From Neobacillus drentensis (GTDB lineage Bacteria > Bacillota > Bacilli > Bacillales > Cytobacillaceae): 64,000 nucleotides of DNA. Under the pieces are notes generated by a model, which saw only the letters and a program-made list of their open reading frames with translations, ran no database searches and had not been told where the DNA came from. Numbering within the stretch: position 1 is the first letter of the stretch; each line of letters starts with the position of its first letter. Both the position numbers and the translations under genes were made by a program. The stretch covers positions 2,160,001 to 2,224,000 of the forward strand of contig NZ_CP091110.1 of the NCBI RefSeq assembly GCF_021560175.1. Reading direction: 5' to 3'. Shown piece after piece: positions 41,405-50,394 of this stretch.

Positions 41405-42409
41405 ATGGATTTTAAACCGATATTAGAATCAAGTTATCGAGAGATCCTTCGGAGGTATATAGAAAATTCTTCTGAAGAAGCACTTTATCAAGGACAAATG
41501 TTCAGCAGGAAATCGATTGAACAGCAAATATCTCCTGAAGAAATTATAAGTATCCATTGTAAAGCTTTAAAGGAGTTATTTCCAAATATTAATCCTGACA
41601 TATTAGCATCGTTTGATTTCCTAATTGAATTTATGATGAACTATGGTTTAGCCTATCAAGAACATCTGAGCTTACGGGACCAGCAGTTTGAAATAAAATC
41701 AGAAATTGAAATCGCCGCCAGCATCCAAGAAACCTTATTAGAAACGCCTATTCCGGAGCTTGAGGAAGTCGATATCGGTGCCATAAGTATACCAGCCAAG
41801 AAAATGAATGGGGACTTTTATCGCTTTGTTCAGGATGGAAATAGTATTAGTGTTGCGATCGCAGATGTAATTGGCAAAGGAATACCTGCTGCACTTTGTA
41901 TGTCTATGATGAAGTATGCAATGGACAGTGTAGCAAATTCTAGAAAAAATCCGAATGATGTGTTAACCAATTTAAATAGAGTCGTAGAAAATAATGTGGA
42001 TTCAACTATGTTTATTACCATGTTTTACGGAATATATGATTTCGTTAAGCATTCATTTACCTATGCTGCTGCGGGGCATGAGGAAGGGTTTTATTACCAT
42101 GCCTCTTCTCAATCCTTTGAGGACATTAAAACAAGGGGCATTGTGTTAGGGGTAGAACCGAATTTTACATATGAACAGTATGAAAAAAAGGTTCAACCTG
42201 GAGATATGATCGTTTTATTATCAGACGGTGTGACTGAATCCAGGACGGAGAATGGATTTATTGAACGTTCGGTCATTACTGATTTAATTCAATCCTTTAT
42301 GCATTTACCCGCACAAGAAATGGTGGAAAACATTTATCGTCATATCGAGAGACTCCAGAATTTTGAGATTAGAGATGATTTTACGCTCATCATTTTAAAA
42401 AGAGTTTAA
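41405..42409 (+). CDS. rsbU: PP2C-type phosphatase RsbU
   Basis: A 334-aa protein with an N-terminal RsbT-binding helical domain (about 1-85), a linker coiled coil (about 88-112) and a PP2C/SpoIIE phosphatase domain. Metal Asp residues are D137 (MNGDFYRF) and D154 (AIADVIGKG), with LSDGVTE and DDFTLIIL later. In Bacillus it dephosphorylates RsbV to free SigB. Here the rsbV, rsbW and sigB genes that normally follow are absent, and rsbX comes next. Its substrate must therefore be encoded elsewhere. Confidence 0.94.
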   Translation: MDFKPILESSYREILRRYIENSSEEALYQGQMFSRKSIEQQISPEEIISIHCKALKELFPNINPDILASFDFLIEFMMNYGLAYQEHLSLRDQQFEIKSEIEIAASIQETLLETPIPELEEVDIGAISIPAKKMNGDFYRFVQDGNSISVAIADVIGKGIPAALCMSMMKYAMDSVANSRKNPNDVLTNLNRVVENNVDSTMFITMFYGIYDFVKHSFTYAAAGHEEGFYYHASSQSFEDIKTRGIVLGVEPNFTYEQYEKKVQPGDMIVLLSDGVTESRTENGFIERSVITDLIQSFMHLPAQEMVENIYRHIERLQNFEIRDDFTLIILKRV

Positions 42410-42482
42410 AACTCCCTAAATCGGGTAGATTTTATTTGAAACATATGAAAAGTAACTAAAAATCAATGAAAGGCACTTGGTA

Positions 42483-43100
42483 ATGATGCAGAGTGAAAGA
42501 ATGCTTGAACTTGACCTTAACCAACATATTCAGGCAATTGCCTATCAAGTTCCAAAGGAAGGGAATGTATTTAACGGGGATAGCTTTTTTATGAAAGTTA
42601 CGGCCGAATACTTTATATGTGTGGTTGCTGATGGTTTAGGGAGCGGGGAGCATGCGTATCATTCGTCCAACGCGATTAGTCAAGAAGTGGAAAAAAACCA
42701 TGATAAAGAGGTAGAGGTATTAATCGATAGCTGCAATCAGGTCCTAAAAGATAAAAGGGGTGCTACTATATCGATATTAAAGGTGCATTTTTTACAAAAG
42801 ACCTTCACCTATAGCTCGGTAGGAAACATTCAATTTGTTCTTTCTTGCCCTTCTGGTCGGTTTATCTATCCACTGCCTATCCTAGGATATTTATCTGGGA
42901 AGCCCCAAAAATACCGCTGCCAAACATATTCCTATGAAGAGGGATCAAAATTTATTCTTCATACGGACGGTCTTGCCATTCCCGGTATTAAGTCATTAGT
43001 AAGTTCCTCTTGTTCGATTGAAGAAATCTCGAACTATTTAGAGAGGAATGCGAAAACAGGAAAAGATGACCTGACTTATATTGTAGGTCAACTTCTCTAA
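42483..43100 (+). CDS. rsbX: PP2C-type feedback phosphatase RsbX
   Basis: A 205-aa PP2C phosphatase close to B. subtilis RsbX. Matches are GDSFFMK, VADGLGSGE, KRGATISILKVHF, PLPILGYLSGKPQKY, HTDGL and KDDLTYIVGQL. It dephosphorylates RsbR and RsbS to reset the stressosome. The ATG at 42483 is used; a TTG two codons earlier is possible. In B. subtilis it follows sigB, but here it follows rsbU directly after a 73-bp gap. Confidence 0.92.
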   Translation: MMQSERMLELDLNQHIQAIAYQVPKEGNVFNGDSFFMKVTAEYFICVVADGLGSGEHAYHSSNAISQEVEKNHDKEVEVLIDSCNQVLKDKRGATISILKVHFLQKTFTYSSVGNIQFVLSCPSGRFIYPLPILGYLSGKPQKYRCQTYSYEEGSKFILHTDGLAIPGIKSLVSSSCSIEEISNYLERNAKTGKDDLTYIVGQLL

Positions 43101-43173
43101 CAAAAACCTCTCTTATATGATTGAATATATAATAAATAAAAGTTGTACTTAGACTTCTAGGGAGGAATAAAGT

Positions 43174-43995
43174 TTGGAAAACGTCTATGATACGAAAAGT
43201 ATTTCGGAATATATTACCAACCATAATGAAGATTTTCAGAATAAACTTTTAACTGAAGCTGTCAATGTTGCCTCAAATATTGAAGGTATTTTAAGAGAAG
43301 GTAATATTGATTTATTGAAAAATGCTCAAAAGCTAGTTCTTTATGTTGTGGAAAATAGAAAAGATGACCTTACTATCTTTGCGAAAGAAGAAGGAATTGC
43401 TTGGGCGAAACATTCATTAACTCTAGCGTTCAAATTAGAATGGGTACATGCCATAAGGCGTGCTTTATGGTATTTTATCAGACTTTATGATCAAACACAT
43501 GAGAATGAGCAATTGGCTAAAGGTTTTTTTGAATTGGAAGAGTTGGTTAATGATGGAATTGATGAGTTTCTTAATTCATTTTTCATTAGCTATTCACAGT
43601 ATAAAGATGAACTCATCCTTTCCCAAAGGCAATTAGTTGAACATCTTTCTGTACCAATTATTCCAGTTAGCCAAACAGTAGCTGTATTGCCATTAATTGG
43701 TACTTTTGATTCTTATCGAATGGATATTATAGAAGAGAAAGTATTAACAGACATATCAAAGCATAGGATTCTAACCCTAATTATAGATTTATCAGGAATA
43801 TCAGATATGGACGAAGTAACGATTACTCATTTTCAAAAAGTGTTGATTGGTATAACGTTAATGGGAGCTAAATCAGTCATAACGGGTTTACGCCCAGAAC
43901 TTGTTCGGAAAATGGTACATTTAGGTATTGATCTTACTAGTTTTACTGAAACCAAAGCAACCTTACAGCAAACATTAAATAATTATCTCGGTTAA
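43174..43995 (+). CDS. RsbR paralog with altered phosphorylation sites
   Basis: A 273-aa RsbR-like protein: N-terminal sensor domain (about 1-145) and STAS domain (about 155-270). At the two RsbRA phosphothreonine positions it has S180 (LIGTFDSYR) and E214 (ISDMDEVTI). Glu at the second site imitates a phosphate and cannot be switched. TTG start with GGGAGG 8 nt upstream, and its own TATAAT-like region near 43128. It could be a stressosome subunit held in the signalling-ready state. It belongs to the RsbRB/RC/RD group in a broad sense; the exact subgroup is not assigned. Confidence 0.88.
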   Translation: MENVYDTKSISEYITNHNEDFQNKLLTEAVNVASNIEGILREGNIDLLKNAQKLVLYVVENRKDDLTIFAKEEGIAWAKHSLTLAFKLEWVHAIRRALWYFIRLYDQTHENEQLAKGFFELEELVNDGIDEFLNSFFISYSQYKDELILSQRQLVEHLSVPIIPVSQTVAVLPLIGTFDSYRMDIIEEKVLTDISKHRILTLIIDLSGISDMDEVTITHFQKVLIGITLMGAKSVITGLRPELVRKMVHLGIDLTSFTETKATLQQTLNNYLG

Positions 43996-44054
43996 CCTCT
44001 ACATATTTTCAGGTATCTATAGTATGAAATAGTAGTAATAATAAGAGAATTGAG

Positions 44055-44090
44055 AACCGGCGGCCGCTATTGGGCAGGCGGTTTTTTTTT
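44055..44090 (+). terminator. Terminator after the stressosome genes
   Basis: Imperfect GC-rich hairpin closed by AACCG / CGGTT around GGCGGCCGC, followed by a run of nine T. Confidence 0.75.
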
Positions 44091-44233
44091 GCTGTTTTGC
44101 CTCACTTGATGCGACTTTTCTTTCTTTTTTGACAAAAAGTTAGTTTATTAGACAGAAACAAGGGTATACGTTTAATAGAAAAGATTCCGGAAGTCTTTTA
44201 ACCTGATTAACCACCTAAGGAGCTACATATTAT

Positions 44234-45526
44234 ATGAAAAAAATAATTGGAAGTCTATCTCTTATCGTACTCTTACTCTTATCAACCATCCTATCAGGAT
44301 GTTCAAGCAAAAGCAGTGCCGCTAGTTCAAATGGGAAGGTAGTGGTTGATTTTTGGACATTTTGGGGTTCGGAAACAAGAAGGCCGGTGATTGAAAAATT
44401 GGTCGACGACTTTAACAAATCCCAGGACAAAATCTTGGTTAAACATACCTTTATCCCTTGGGGAGATATTTGGACCAAAAATCTTGCCGCTGTGGCAGCA
44501 GGCAACCCTGCCGACGTCGTAATCAATGATATCAATAGTGTTTCGCAGCGAGCTGAAAACAATCAAGCAGAGGATTTATCAAAATACATAAATCAAGATA
44601 CATTAAAAAAACAATTTTACCCGAATCTTTGGGAAACAGTCTTATATAAAAACAAGCCCTATGCAGTTCCGTTCACAACCGATACAAGATTGCTATTTTA
44701 CAATAAAGATGCATTTAAGGAGGCGGGCTTAGACCCTAATAGACCGCCTGCTACCTGGAAAGAGCTTGAAGAAGATGCCAAGAAGCTAGATGTGAAACAA
44801 GACGGCAAATATACCCGGATTGGATTTTATCCATTGTTTGGCGGCTTTGGTGCTCCAAGTTGGCTGAAAAATGCGGATAATGGCATTGGGTACGTCGAAA
44901 ACGGAGAGTTAAAAATAAACACGCCAAACAAATTAAAAGGATTAGAATGGTTAGCTGACTGGCAAAAACGCTACGGAGTTAAGACGATCCAAAACTATCA
45001 AGCTGAATTCAGCAACGGGCAAACCAATCCATTTATTGCAGGAAAGGTTGCCATGTTTACAGATGTAGCCACCTTCTATACTCAAATCCGTGACTCTGGT
45101 ACAAAGATGAATTTTGGTGTAACTACGATGCCTGCATTTGATGAAAACAGCAAGCCATGGAGTGATGGCGGCGGATTTGTGGCGGAGATTCCAAAAGGAG
45201 CAAAACATCCTAAAGAAGCGATGGAATTTATTAAATATTTAACTGGAGAAAAAGCTCAAAAATACTGGGCTGAGAAGAACTATGATAACGTCGCCAATAT
45301 TAAAGCGGCTGAGAGCGTTTTGAATGATTTAAATGGTAACGCTAAGACGGTGTACCAAAACGCAGTAGATTCCTTGAAGTATACAACTCTATCTCCAGTT
45401 CCTAATAAGTATCCTGACTATCAAGAACGAATTAATCCTCTAATAGAGTCAGCAATCGACGGCAAAATGACACCGGCGCAAGCCTTAAACGAGGCAGAAA
45501 AAGATGTCGCAAAGATGAAAAAATAA
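44234..45526 (+). CDS. Sugar ABC transporter substrate-binding lipoprotein (family 1)
   Basis: A 430-aa extracellular solute-binding protein (MalE/UgpB type). The lipobox is LSGC with C23 after a hydrophobic stretch. Typical features are VDFWTFWGSETRRP, DVVINDI and YAVPFTTDTRLLFYNKDAF. It binds an oligosaccharide or sugar-phosphate-type ligand outside the cell. It starts an operon with two permeases. No ATPase gene is present, so it probably uses a shared MsmX-type ATPase, as is common in Bacillus. Confidence 0.9.
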   Translation: MKKIIGSLSLIVLLLLSTILSGCSSKSSAASSNGKVVVDFWTFWGSETRRPVIEKLVDDFNKSQDKILVKHTFIPWGDIWTKNLAAVAAGNPADVVINDINSVSQRAENNQAEDLSKYINQDTLKKQFYPNLWETVLYKNKPYAVPFTTDTRLLFYNKDAFKEAGLDPNRPPATWKELEEDAKKLDVKQDGKYTRIGFYPLFGGFGAPSWLKNADNGIGYVENGELKINTPNKLKGLEWLADWQKRYGVKTIQNYQAEFSNGQTNPFIAGKVAMFTDVATFYTQIRDSGTKMNFGVTTMPAFDENSKPWSDGGGFVAEIPKGAKHPKEAMEFIKYLTGEKAQKYWAEKNYDNVANIKAAESVLNDLNGNAKTVYQNAVDSLKYTTLSPVPNKYPDYQERINPLIESAIDGKMTPAQALNEAEKDVAKMKK

Positions 45527-45535
45527 CGACGAGAA

Positions 45536-45560
45536 AAGAGAAGCGTTCAACGCTTCTCTT
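45536..45560 (+). terminator. Intercistronic hairpin after the sugar-binding protein gene
   Basis: AAGAGAAGCGT / ACGCTTCTCTT, a perfect 11-bp stem with a 3-nt loop and no T-run. As with the other importer in this window, it probably raises the level of the binding protein relative to the permeases. Confidence 0.65.
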
Positions 45561-45581
45561 ACTCGTGTGAGATAGGATAGG

Positions 45582-46577
45582 ATGAGCAGAATGGAAAAAG
45601 TAACAGGTCAAGTGGATACAAGAATGTCGAGTATCCCGCTTAGCACACAGGAGAAAAGAGCCCAAGTTCCGTCGGTTCCCAGGGTAAAGTGGAAACGGAA
45701 TCTGATCGGCTATGTATTTATTTTACCCTGGCTGATTGGTTTTGTTGGATTGACAGCAGGTCCTCTCGTTTTTTCCCTGTTTGCCAGCTTTACAGACTAT
45801 AATATTACTTCCAAAATGAATTTTATTGGACTGGAAAATTATAAAAGAATGTTCACATTAGACGATATGTTCTGGACAGCGCTATGGAACACTCTTTACT
45901 ATGTGATTTTTTCTGTACCCTTAACAACGGCCGGAGCCATTATGATTGCGGTTTTATTAAACCAAAAGGTGAAAGGGATGAAGGTGTTCCGGACTATTTA
46001 TTATCTTCCATCTATTTTGTCCGGGGTAGCAGTCTACTTCTTATGGATGCAGATGTTAAGCCCGTCTACAGGGTTAGTCAACCAATTTTTACATCTATTC
46101 GGAATCGATGGTCCTTCATGGCTCTTCGACCCCCACTGGACAAAGCCGGCACTGATATTGATGAAAATGTGGAGTGTAGGGGGAGGCATGCTGTTATATC
46201 TCGGTAGAATGCAAGGCATTTCTCCCTCGTTATATGAAGCTGCTGATTTAGATGGGGCAAGTGGACCTCAAAAATTTTTCCATATTACCCTTCCGATGAT
46301 AACGCCGATTATCTTCTTTGACATCATTACGAGTACTATTGGATCGTTTCAAATTTTCCAAGAAGCTTATGTCATGACACAGAATGGACAAGGCGGACCA
46401 AGCAATTCGCTGCTCTTCTACAATCTTCATATGTGGAACAACGCGTTCAAATCGTTTGATATGGGATATGCTTCTGCCATGGCTTGGTTCTTATTTATCA
46501 TAATAATGGGTCTGACCTTTATTAATCTAAAAGCAGGAAAGAAATGGGTTTATTATGATGGAGGAGATGACAAGTGA
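45582..46577 (+). CDS. Sugar ABC transporter permease 1 (UgpA/MalF type)
   Basis: A 331-aa permease with six membrane segments. The EAA loop is visible as LYEAADLDGASGPQKFFHITLP (near residue 215). The N-terminal 40 residues are polar and cytoplasmic. It could start at the ATG at 45582 or three codons later; the site is weak for both. The next gene overlaps its stop by 4 nt. Confidence 0.9.
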   Translation: MSRMEKVTGQVDTRMSSIPLSTQEKRAQVPSVPRVKWKRNLIGYVFILPWLIGFVGLTAGPLVFSLFASFTDYNITSKMNFIGLENYKRMFTLDDMFWTALWNTLYYVIFSVPLTTAGAIMIAVLLNQKVKGMKVFRTIYYLPSILSGVAVYFLWMQMLSPSTGLVNQFLHLFGIDGPSWLFDPHWTKPALILMKMWSVGGGMLLYLGRMQGISPSLYEAADLDGASGPQKFFHITLPMITPIIFFDIITSTIGSFQIFQEAYVMTQNGQGGPSNSLLFYNLHMWNNAFKSFDMGYASAMAWFLFIIIMGLTFINLKAGKKWVYYDGGDDK

Positions 46578-47437
46578 TTGGAGCAGAAGTAAAAAGGTCC
46601 GTGCAAAACAGGAAGCAAAACGTCAAAAAATCGATGGTGTTTCTAATTCTTTTCGTAGGCAGTATCGTATTACTAATTCCTTTATGGTGGATGATCTCTA
46701 CTTCTCTAAAATCTCCTGAGGAGATCATGCAATACCCGCCAACCTTTTTTCCAAAGGGTTTTCATTTTTCCAATTACATAGAAGTATGGAAAACCGGTGA
46801 TTTTACGAGATGGAGTTTGAATACCTTACTGATTGCTGTTGTCAATACCATTGGTAATGTCTTTGTCAACGCCTTTATCGCCTATGGGTTTGCACAGGTA
46901 CGTTTTAAGGGAAGGAATGCTCTCTTTGTTTTGGTACTTTCCACGATGCTGATTCCCGGTTTTGTAACGATGGTGCCGCAATATGTTTTGTTTTCAAAAT
47001 TAGGCTGGGTTAACACCTACTTGCCGCTCATCGTGCCGGCCTTTTTGGGAAGTGCATTTAATATCTTTCTCATTAGACAATTTATGTTGACGATTCCGAA
47101 AGATATCATTGAGGCTGCGACGATTGATGGGGCCAGCCACTTTCGGATTTGGTGGTCGATTGCGATGCCGCTTGTTAAGCCAGCGTTAATCACCGTGGCG
47201 ATTTTCTCCTTTACCGGCGCATGGAATGACCTGCTGGGTCCATTATTGTATTTAAGTGATGAAAAGCTGTATACCCTTCAGTTGGGGCTTCAGACATTTA
47301 AAGGCAGTGTCCAAACGCAGTGGAATTATTTAATGGCCATGTCTGTGATGGTATTGATTCCGACGCTATTGATTTTCTTCCTGTTCCAGCAATATTTTAT
47401 TAAAGGTTCCAATATTTCAGCAGGAATGAAAGAATAA
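46574..47437 (+). CDS. Sugar ABC transporter permease 2 (UgpE/MalG type)
   Basis: A 287-aa permease with six membrane segments. The EAA loop is IIEAATIDGASHFRIWWSIAMP, with the typical start LWWMISTSLKSPEEIMQYPP. GTG start in a GTGA overlap with the upstream stop, with GGAGGAG 7 nt before. It ends before a large terminator, so the operon has only these three genes. Confidence 0.9.
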   Translation: MIGAEVKRSVQNRKQNVKKSMVFLILFVGSIVLLIPLWWMISTSLKSPEEIMQYPPTFFPKGFHFSNYIEVWKTGDFTRWSLNTLLIAVVNTIGNVFVNAFIAYGFAQVRFKGRNALFVLVLSTMLIPGFVTMVPQYVLFSKLGWVNTYLPLIVPAFLGSAFNIFLIRQFMLTIPKDIIEAATIDGASHFRIWWSIAMPLVKPALITVAIFSFTGAWNDLLGPLLYLSDEKLYTLQLGLQTFKGSVQTQWNYLMAMSVMVLIPTLLIFFLFQQYFIKGSNISAGMKE

Positions 47438-47448
47438 GGTACTGATAA

Positions 47449-47526
47449 AAAAACGGCTCTGTTTCACCGAAAACGTTTCGCTAACGTTATTGGTGAACTA
47501 GAGTCGTTTTTATTTTGTCATTTTAT
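47449..47526 (+). terminator. Large terminator after the sugar transporter operon
   Basis: A long interrupted stem (AAAACG, CTCT and TTCACC against GGTGAA, AGAG and CGTTTT) capped by AACGTT repeats and followed by TATTTT. Confidence 0.8.
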
Positions 47527-47591
47527 TAAATTTGCCACCCCATTAGAGTTTAATCATTCTCTACATTTTAAATGAGTGAAATAGATAAGAA

Positions 47592-49004
47592 TTATGGAAC
47601 CAATTCAAAAACAGTACCTAGGTTAAAATCAGTCACTTTCATAGAGCCATAAACCGCTAAATAAAGTCTGGTTTGATCCAGATTCGCTCCCAAACTTACA
47701 TAATATGAAGATTGGGATCCAAAGTTATAATCGGTTTCAATCACACTAAAATCATTTTGTTTACCATCTGTTCTTATCCTGGTATAAGCTAAAACCCCTC
47801 TAACCGGGGAAGGAGGTTCTTTTCGGGCAAGGTCGGTAAACAAAACGCTGCCCGTTAAATCAGGGATTCCATTCCCCAGATAGGCTTGGACTGCTGTCAG
47901 GGCAGTTCCCGCAAACTTATCGGGACGTTGATCTTGATGAAAATAACTCGTTAGAGGCTCGAGACGCCTCGCTGAAGTGTTTACAGCTTCATTGTAATAG
48001 GCCATTGTTTTCTCGTCCAAATTCGAATTATTCGGGCAGCCCCTGATAATGGAAGTGGGAAAAGCACCTTCCCACCCACGCCAGCCAAGGTTGATAAATG
48101 CTTCTTGGTCAGGTTCGGTGTTTCTTACATGGTCTTGAATAAGCTGTGTAACCGGGATGGGTTTATAGTGAAGGAATGAAAAAATTGACTCTGCCAAATC
48201 CTGACCGACATTTCCCACATATTTAATATACTGATTATAAAGACGTTGATATGAAATGCCTGGTATATTGCGAACCCCCTTGGCCATTACTGTAAGTGTT
48301 TCCTGAATAGGGACAGGAAGTTCATTAAAACGTGTAACCACAGGTGGATGATGGCTAACGGTATTCTTGGATACGTCGATTTCGATTATTTTACCGGCTA
48401 TCTCCATATTGTCCTGACTTAAATTAAAAGGATCATAGCCTGATCCTCCATCACCGGTAGTTAAAACAAGTTTTCTTGTTTCAGGTGAAAAGTTTAAGCT
48501 ATTGACACCATTATGATTCATAAATGGTCTTCTTAAGTTAAGTAAGGTCCGGCGTTTTTGAGGTTGACCGTTCAATGGTACAATCCATTCTTCTACCGTA
48601 TCAATATGATCATAGTGAGTTTCTCTATTTTTCCACGTTTGGTTTAAGGTTTTGGGATCACACGGGTTAGGGCTAAAATGTTCAGAAAGAGCCCCTGGAC
48701 CTTGTGTTCCTGCCACAGAATAATGAAGATAAAACAAACCATTATAATAAAATTCGGGATGAAAGGCTAGACCCAGCAATCCCCGTTCATCATAACCGCC
48801 ACTTGATGCACCTAGTTTTATGATTTGGGGCCGAATATCTAAAAATGTCCTTATCCCTCCGTTTTCTATATAAAAGATCTCACCTACCTGGGTTGCAATA
48901 AATAATCCTTCCATTGTGCCACCCGGGAGGATAGCAGTTTTTATAACGGTGGGTAAATTGATCTTACTTACAATGGGTTGTAAACGAACCTTCACTTTTT
49001 TCAC
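47592..49004 (-). CDS. PQQ-type glucose/sorbosone dehydrogenase family protein
   Basis: A 470-aa six-bladed beta-propeller of the soluble glucose dehydrogenase / sorbosone dehydrogenase (GSDH) family. The family marks are GLLGLAFHPEFYYNGLFYLHY, NHNGVNSLNFSPETRKLVLTTGDGG and FINLGWRGWEGAFP. No signal peptide is visible, unlike many relatives, so the protein may be cytoplasmic or start elsewhere. It starts at GTG (49004); a second GTG three codons later has a better-spaced AGGTG. Cofactor (PQQ) use cannot be judged. It is convergent with the sugar transporter operon. Confidence 0.82.
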   Translation of the reverse strand: MKKVKVRLQPIVSKINLPTVIKTAILPGGTMEGLFIATQVGEIFYIENGGIRTFLDIRPQIIKLGASSGGYDERGLLGLAFHPEFYYNGLFYLHYSVAGTQGPGALSEHFSPNPCDPKTLNQTWKNRETHYDHIDTVEEWIVPLNGQPQKRRTLLNLRRPFMNHNGVNSLNFSPETRKLVLTTGDGGSGYDPFNLSQDNMEIAGKIIEIDVSKNTVSHHPPVVTRFNELPVPIQETLTVMAKGVRNIPGISYQRLYNQYIKYVGNVGQDLAESIFSFLHYKPIPVTQLIQDHVRNTEPDQEAFINLGWRGWEGAFPTSIIRGCPNNSNLDEKTMAYYNEAVNTSARRLEPLTSYFHQDQRPDKFAGTALTAVQAYLGNGIPDLTGSVLFTDLARKEPPSPVRGVLAYTRIRTDGKQNDFSVIETDYNFGSQSSYYVSLGANLDQTRLYLAVYGSMKVTDFNLGTVFELVP

Positions 49005-49320
49005 CTAATTTTACACCCCTTCGTATGGTTTCCTTTTAAAAGAATATGAGTTGAAATGTTCTAATAGTACCATATGAGGGGTGATGAATCGGTCAGGCTT
49101 AGGACCATATTCTGAACAGCATGCCGGTTGCGCCTTTCTTATCATTTAAAACAAGAGTTGTTAAGAGGATACTGTAGAAATCGAAGTTTATTTGCAGTCT
49201 GTTATTATGTTAAGAAAATTTCATTTACCAACCATAAAGCAACTAGTTTATAATATAAGGATGGCCAAAATAGGTTTTGAAATCTATCTATGATAATTAG
49301 GAGATTTAAGAGTTAAGTAG
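49005..49320. other. Intergenic region with a short gene-end remnant
   Basis: No complete gene is seen. On the minus strand (about 49105-49205) a 33-codon stretch reads NFDFYSILLTTLVLNDKKGA and ends MLFRIWS with a stop but has no start; it may be the tail of a lost gene. TATAAT at 49249-49254 is a plausible -10 for the Wadjet operon. Confidence 0.35.
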
Positions 49321-50394
49321 GTGAGGACAATCGATGTTATTGAAACAAGGGTGAGGGGTTTTATTGGAGATATTCAACACCCTAAACAAAAGAAGAAGAT
49401 TAATATAAACGATTTAGAAATCCAGTTGCGTAAACTATTGAATGATTATTTTGAGATGGACGGCTATTCGTTGTTTTATCATGCCATAGAAACATTGCAA
49501 GCTGAAGGCCAGCTTATTCCGATTCAAAATAACCAATATAACGGCAGATTACCTGCTCTTCCATTATATTACTGGGTTAATATAAAAGTTCAGGTCTCCA
49601 AATGGGATCGTCTTGAGATGATGAAATTAAGTGATCAGTTTGATTTTTCCTATTATGAACGGCATCCCGAATGGCAAACGAAAGATGAATGGGAGCGAAT
49701 CCAGAATGTATATATGTTTCTTAAGTCCAGTCAGGAACGGGAAATTGTGTCATTAGAAGAAAGAAGCTTGGAACTCTTTGGACATGAAAAATTTATACAA
49801 GATAGAGATAGTTTTCCTGACGGTAAAGGCTTTTTGGCTAGAATCGGAGTATCAGAAGAGCAGCTTAAAATGGTGAACTACGGGGAGCCATTTGTATTCT
49901 GGATCAAGCAAGGGAAAGAACTCAAAGATATTCAGCGGATCCTGATTGTAGAGAATCTATCTTTCTTTCATACTTCCATTAAATTATTGGAAGCAAATGA
50001 ACTGGATTATGAACCTGAACTGATTATTTATGGGGAAGGGACGAAGATTGAACGGAGCTTTTCCTTTTTCTTTCGGATGTTTCCACCTAAGCCATACCTT
50101 TTCTATTATGCAGGAGATCTTGATGCTGCAGGATATGGGATCCTCATTCGTCTGATTGAAAAATATCCAGATTGTTGTATCCAGCCGGCCTTGAAAATTT
50201 ATCGCAAAATGCTTGAATGTCTCGATCAAAAGAATGACCAGAAAGCCGGCCAAACACAAAACACCCAATACCGCGATCGTTTTTTTCAATGGTTTACTGA
50301 CGACGAGCAAGCGATATTACAGCAATTATGGCAGAACAATCAAAGGATCGCTCAAGAAGTGTTAACTATCGAATCATGGAGGAGATGGAAGTGA
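49321..50394 (+). CDS. jetD: Wadjet nuclease subunit JetD
   Basis: A 357-aa protein with a C-terminal Toprim-like (DUF2220) domain. The acidic residues expected for metal are E211 (ILIVENLSFFH) and D266/D268 (YYAGDLDAAGYG). In Wadjet systems JetD is the topoisomerase-VI-A-like nuclease that cuts extruded plasmid DNA. It starts at GTG, with an AGGAG about 17 nt upstream, so the exact start is uncertain. JetA starts within its last codons (GTGA overlap). It is first in the operon, unlike type I systems where it is last. Confidence 0.88.
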   Translation: MRTIDVIETRVRGFIGDIQHPKQKKKININDLEIQLRKLLNDYFEMDGYSLFYHAIETLQAEGQLIPIQNNQYNGRLPALPLYYWVNIKVQVSKWDRLEMMKLSDQFDFSYYERHPEWQTKDEWERIQNVYMFLKSSQEREIVSLEERSLELFGHEKFIQDRDSFPDGKGFLARIGVSEEQLKMVNYGEPFVFWIKQGKELKDIQRILIVENLSFFHTSIKLLEANELDYEPELIIYGEGTKIERSFSFFFRMFPPKPYLFYYAGDLDAAGYGILIRLIEKYPDCCIQPALKIYRKMLECLDQKNDQKAGQTQNTQYRDRFFQWFTDDEQAILQQLWQNNQRIAQEVLTIESWRRWK

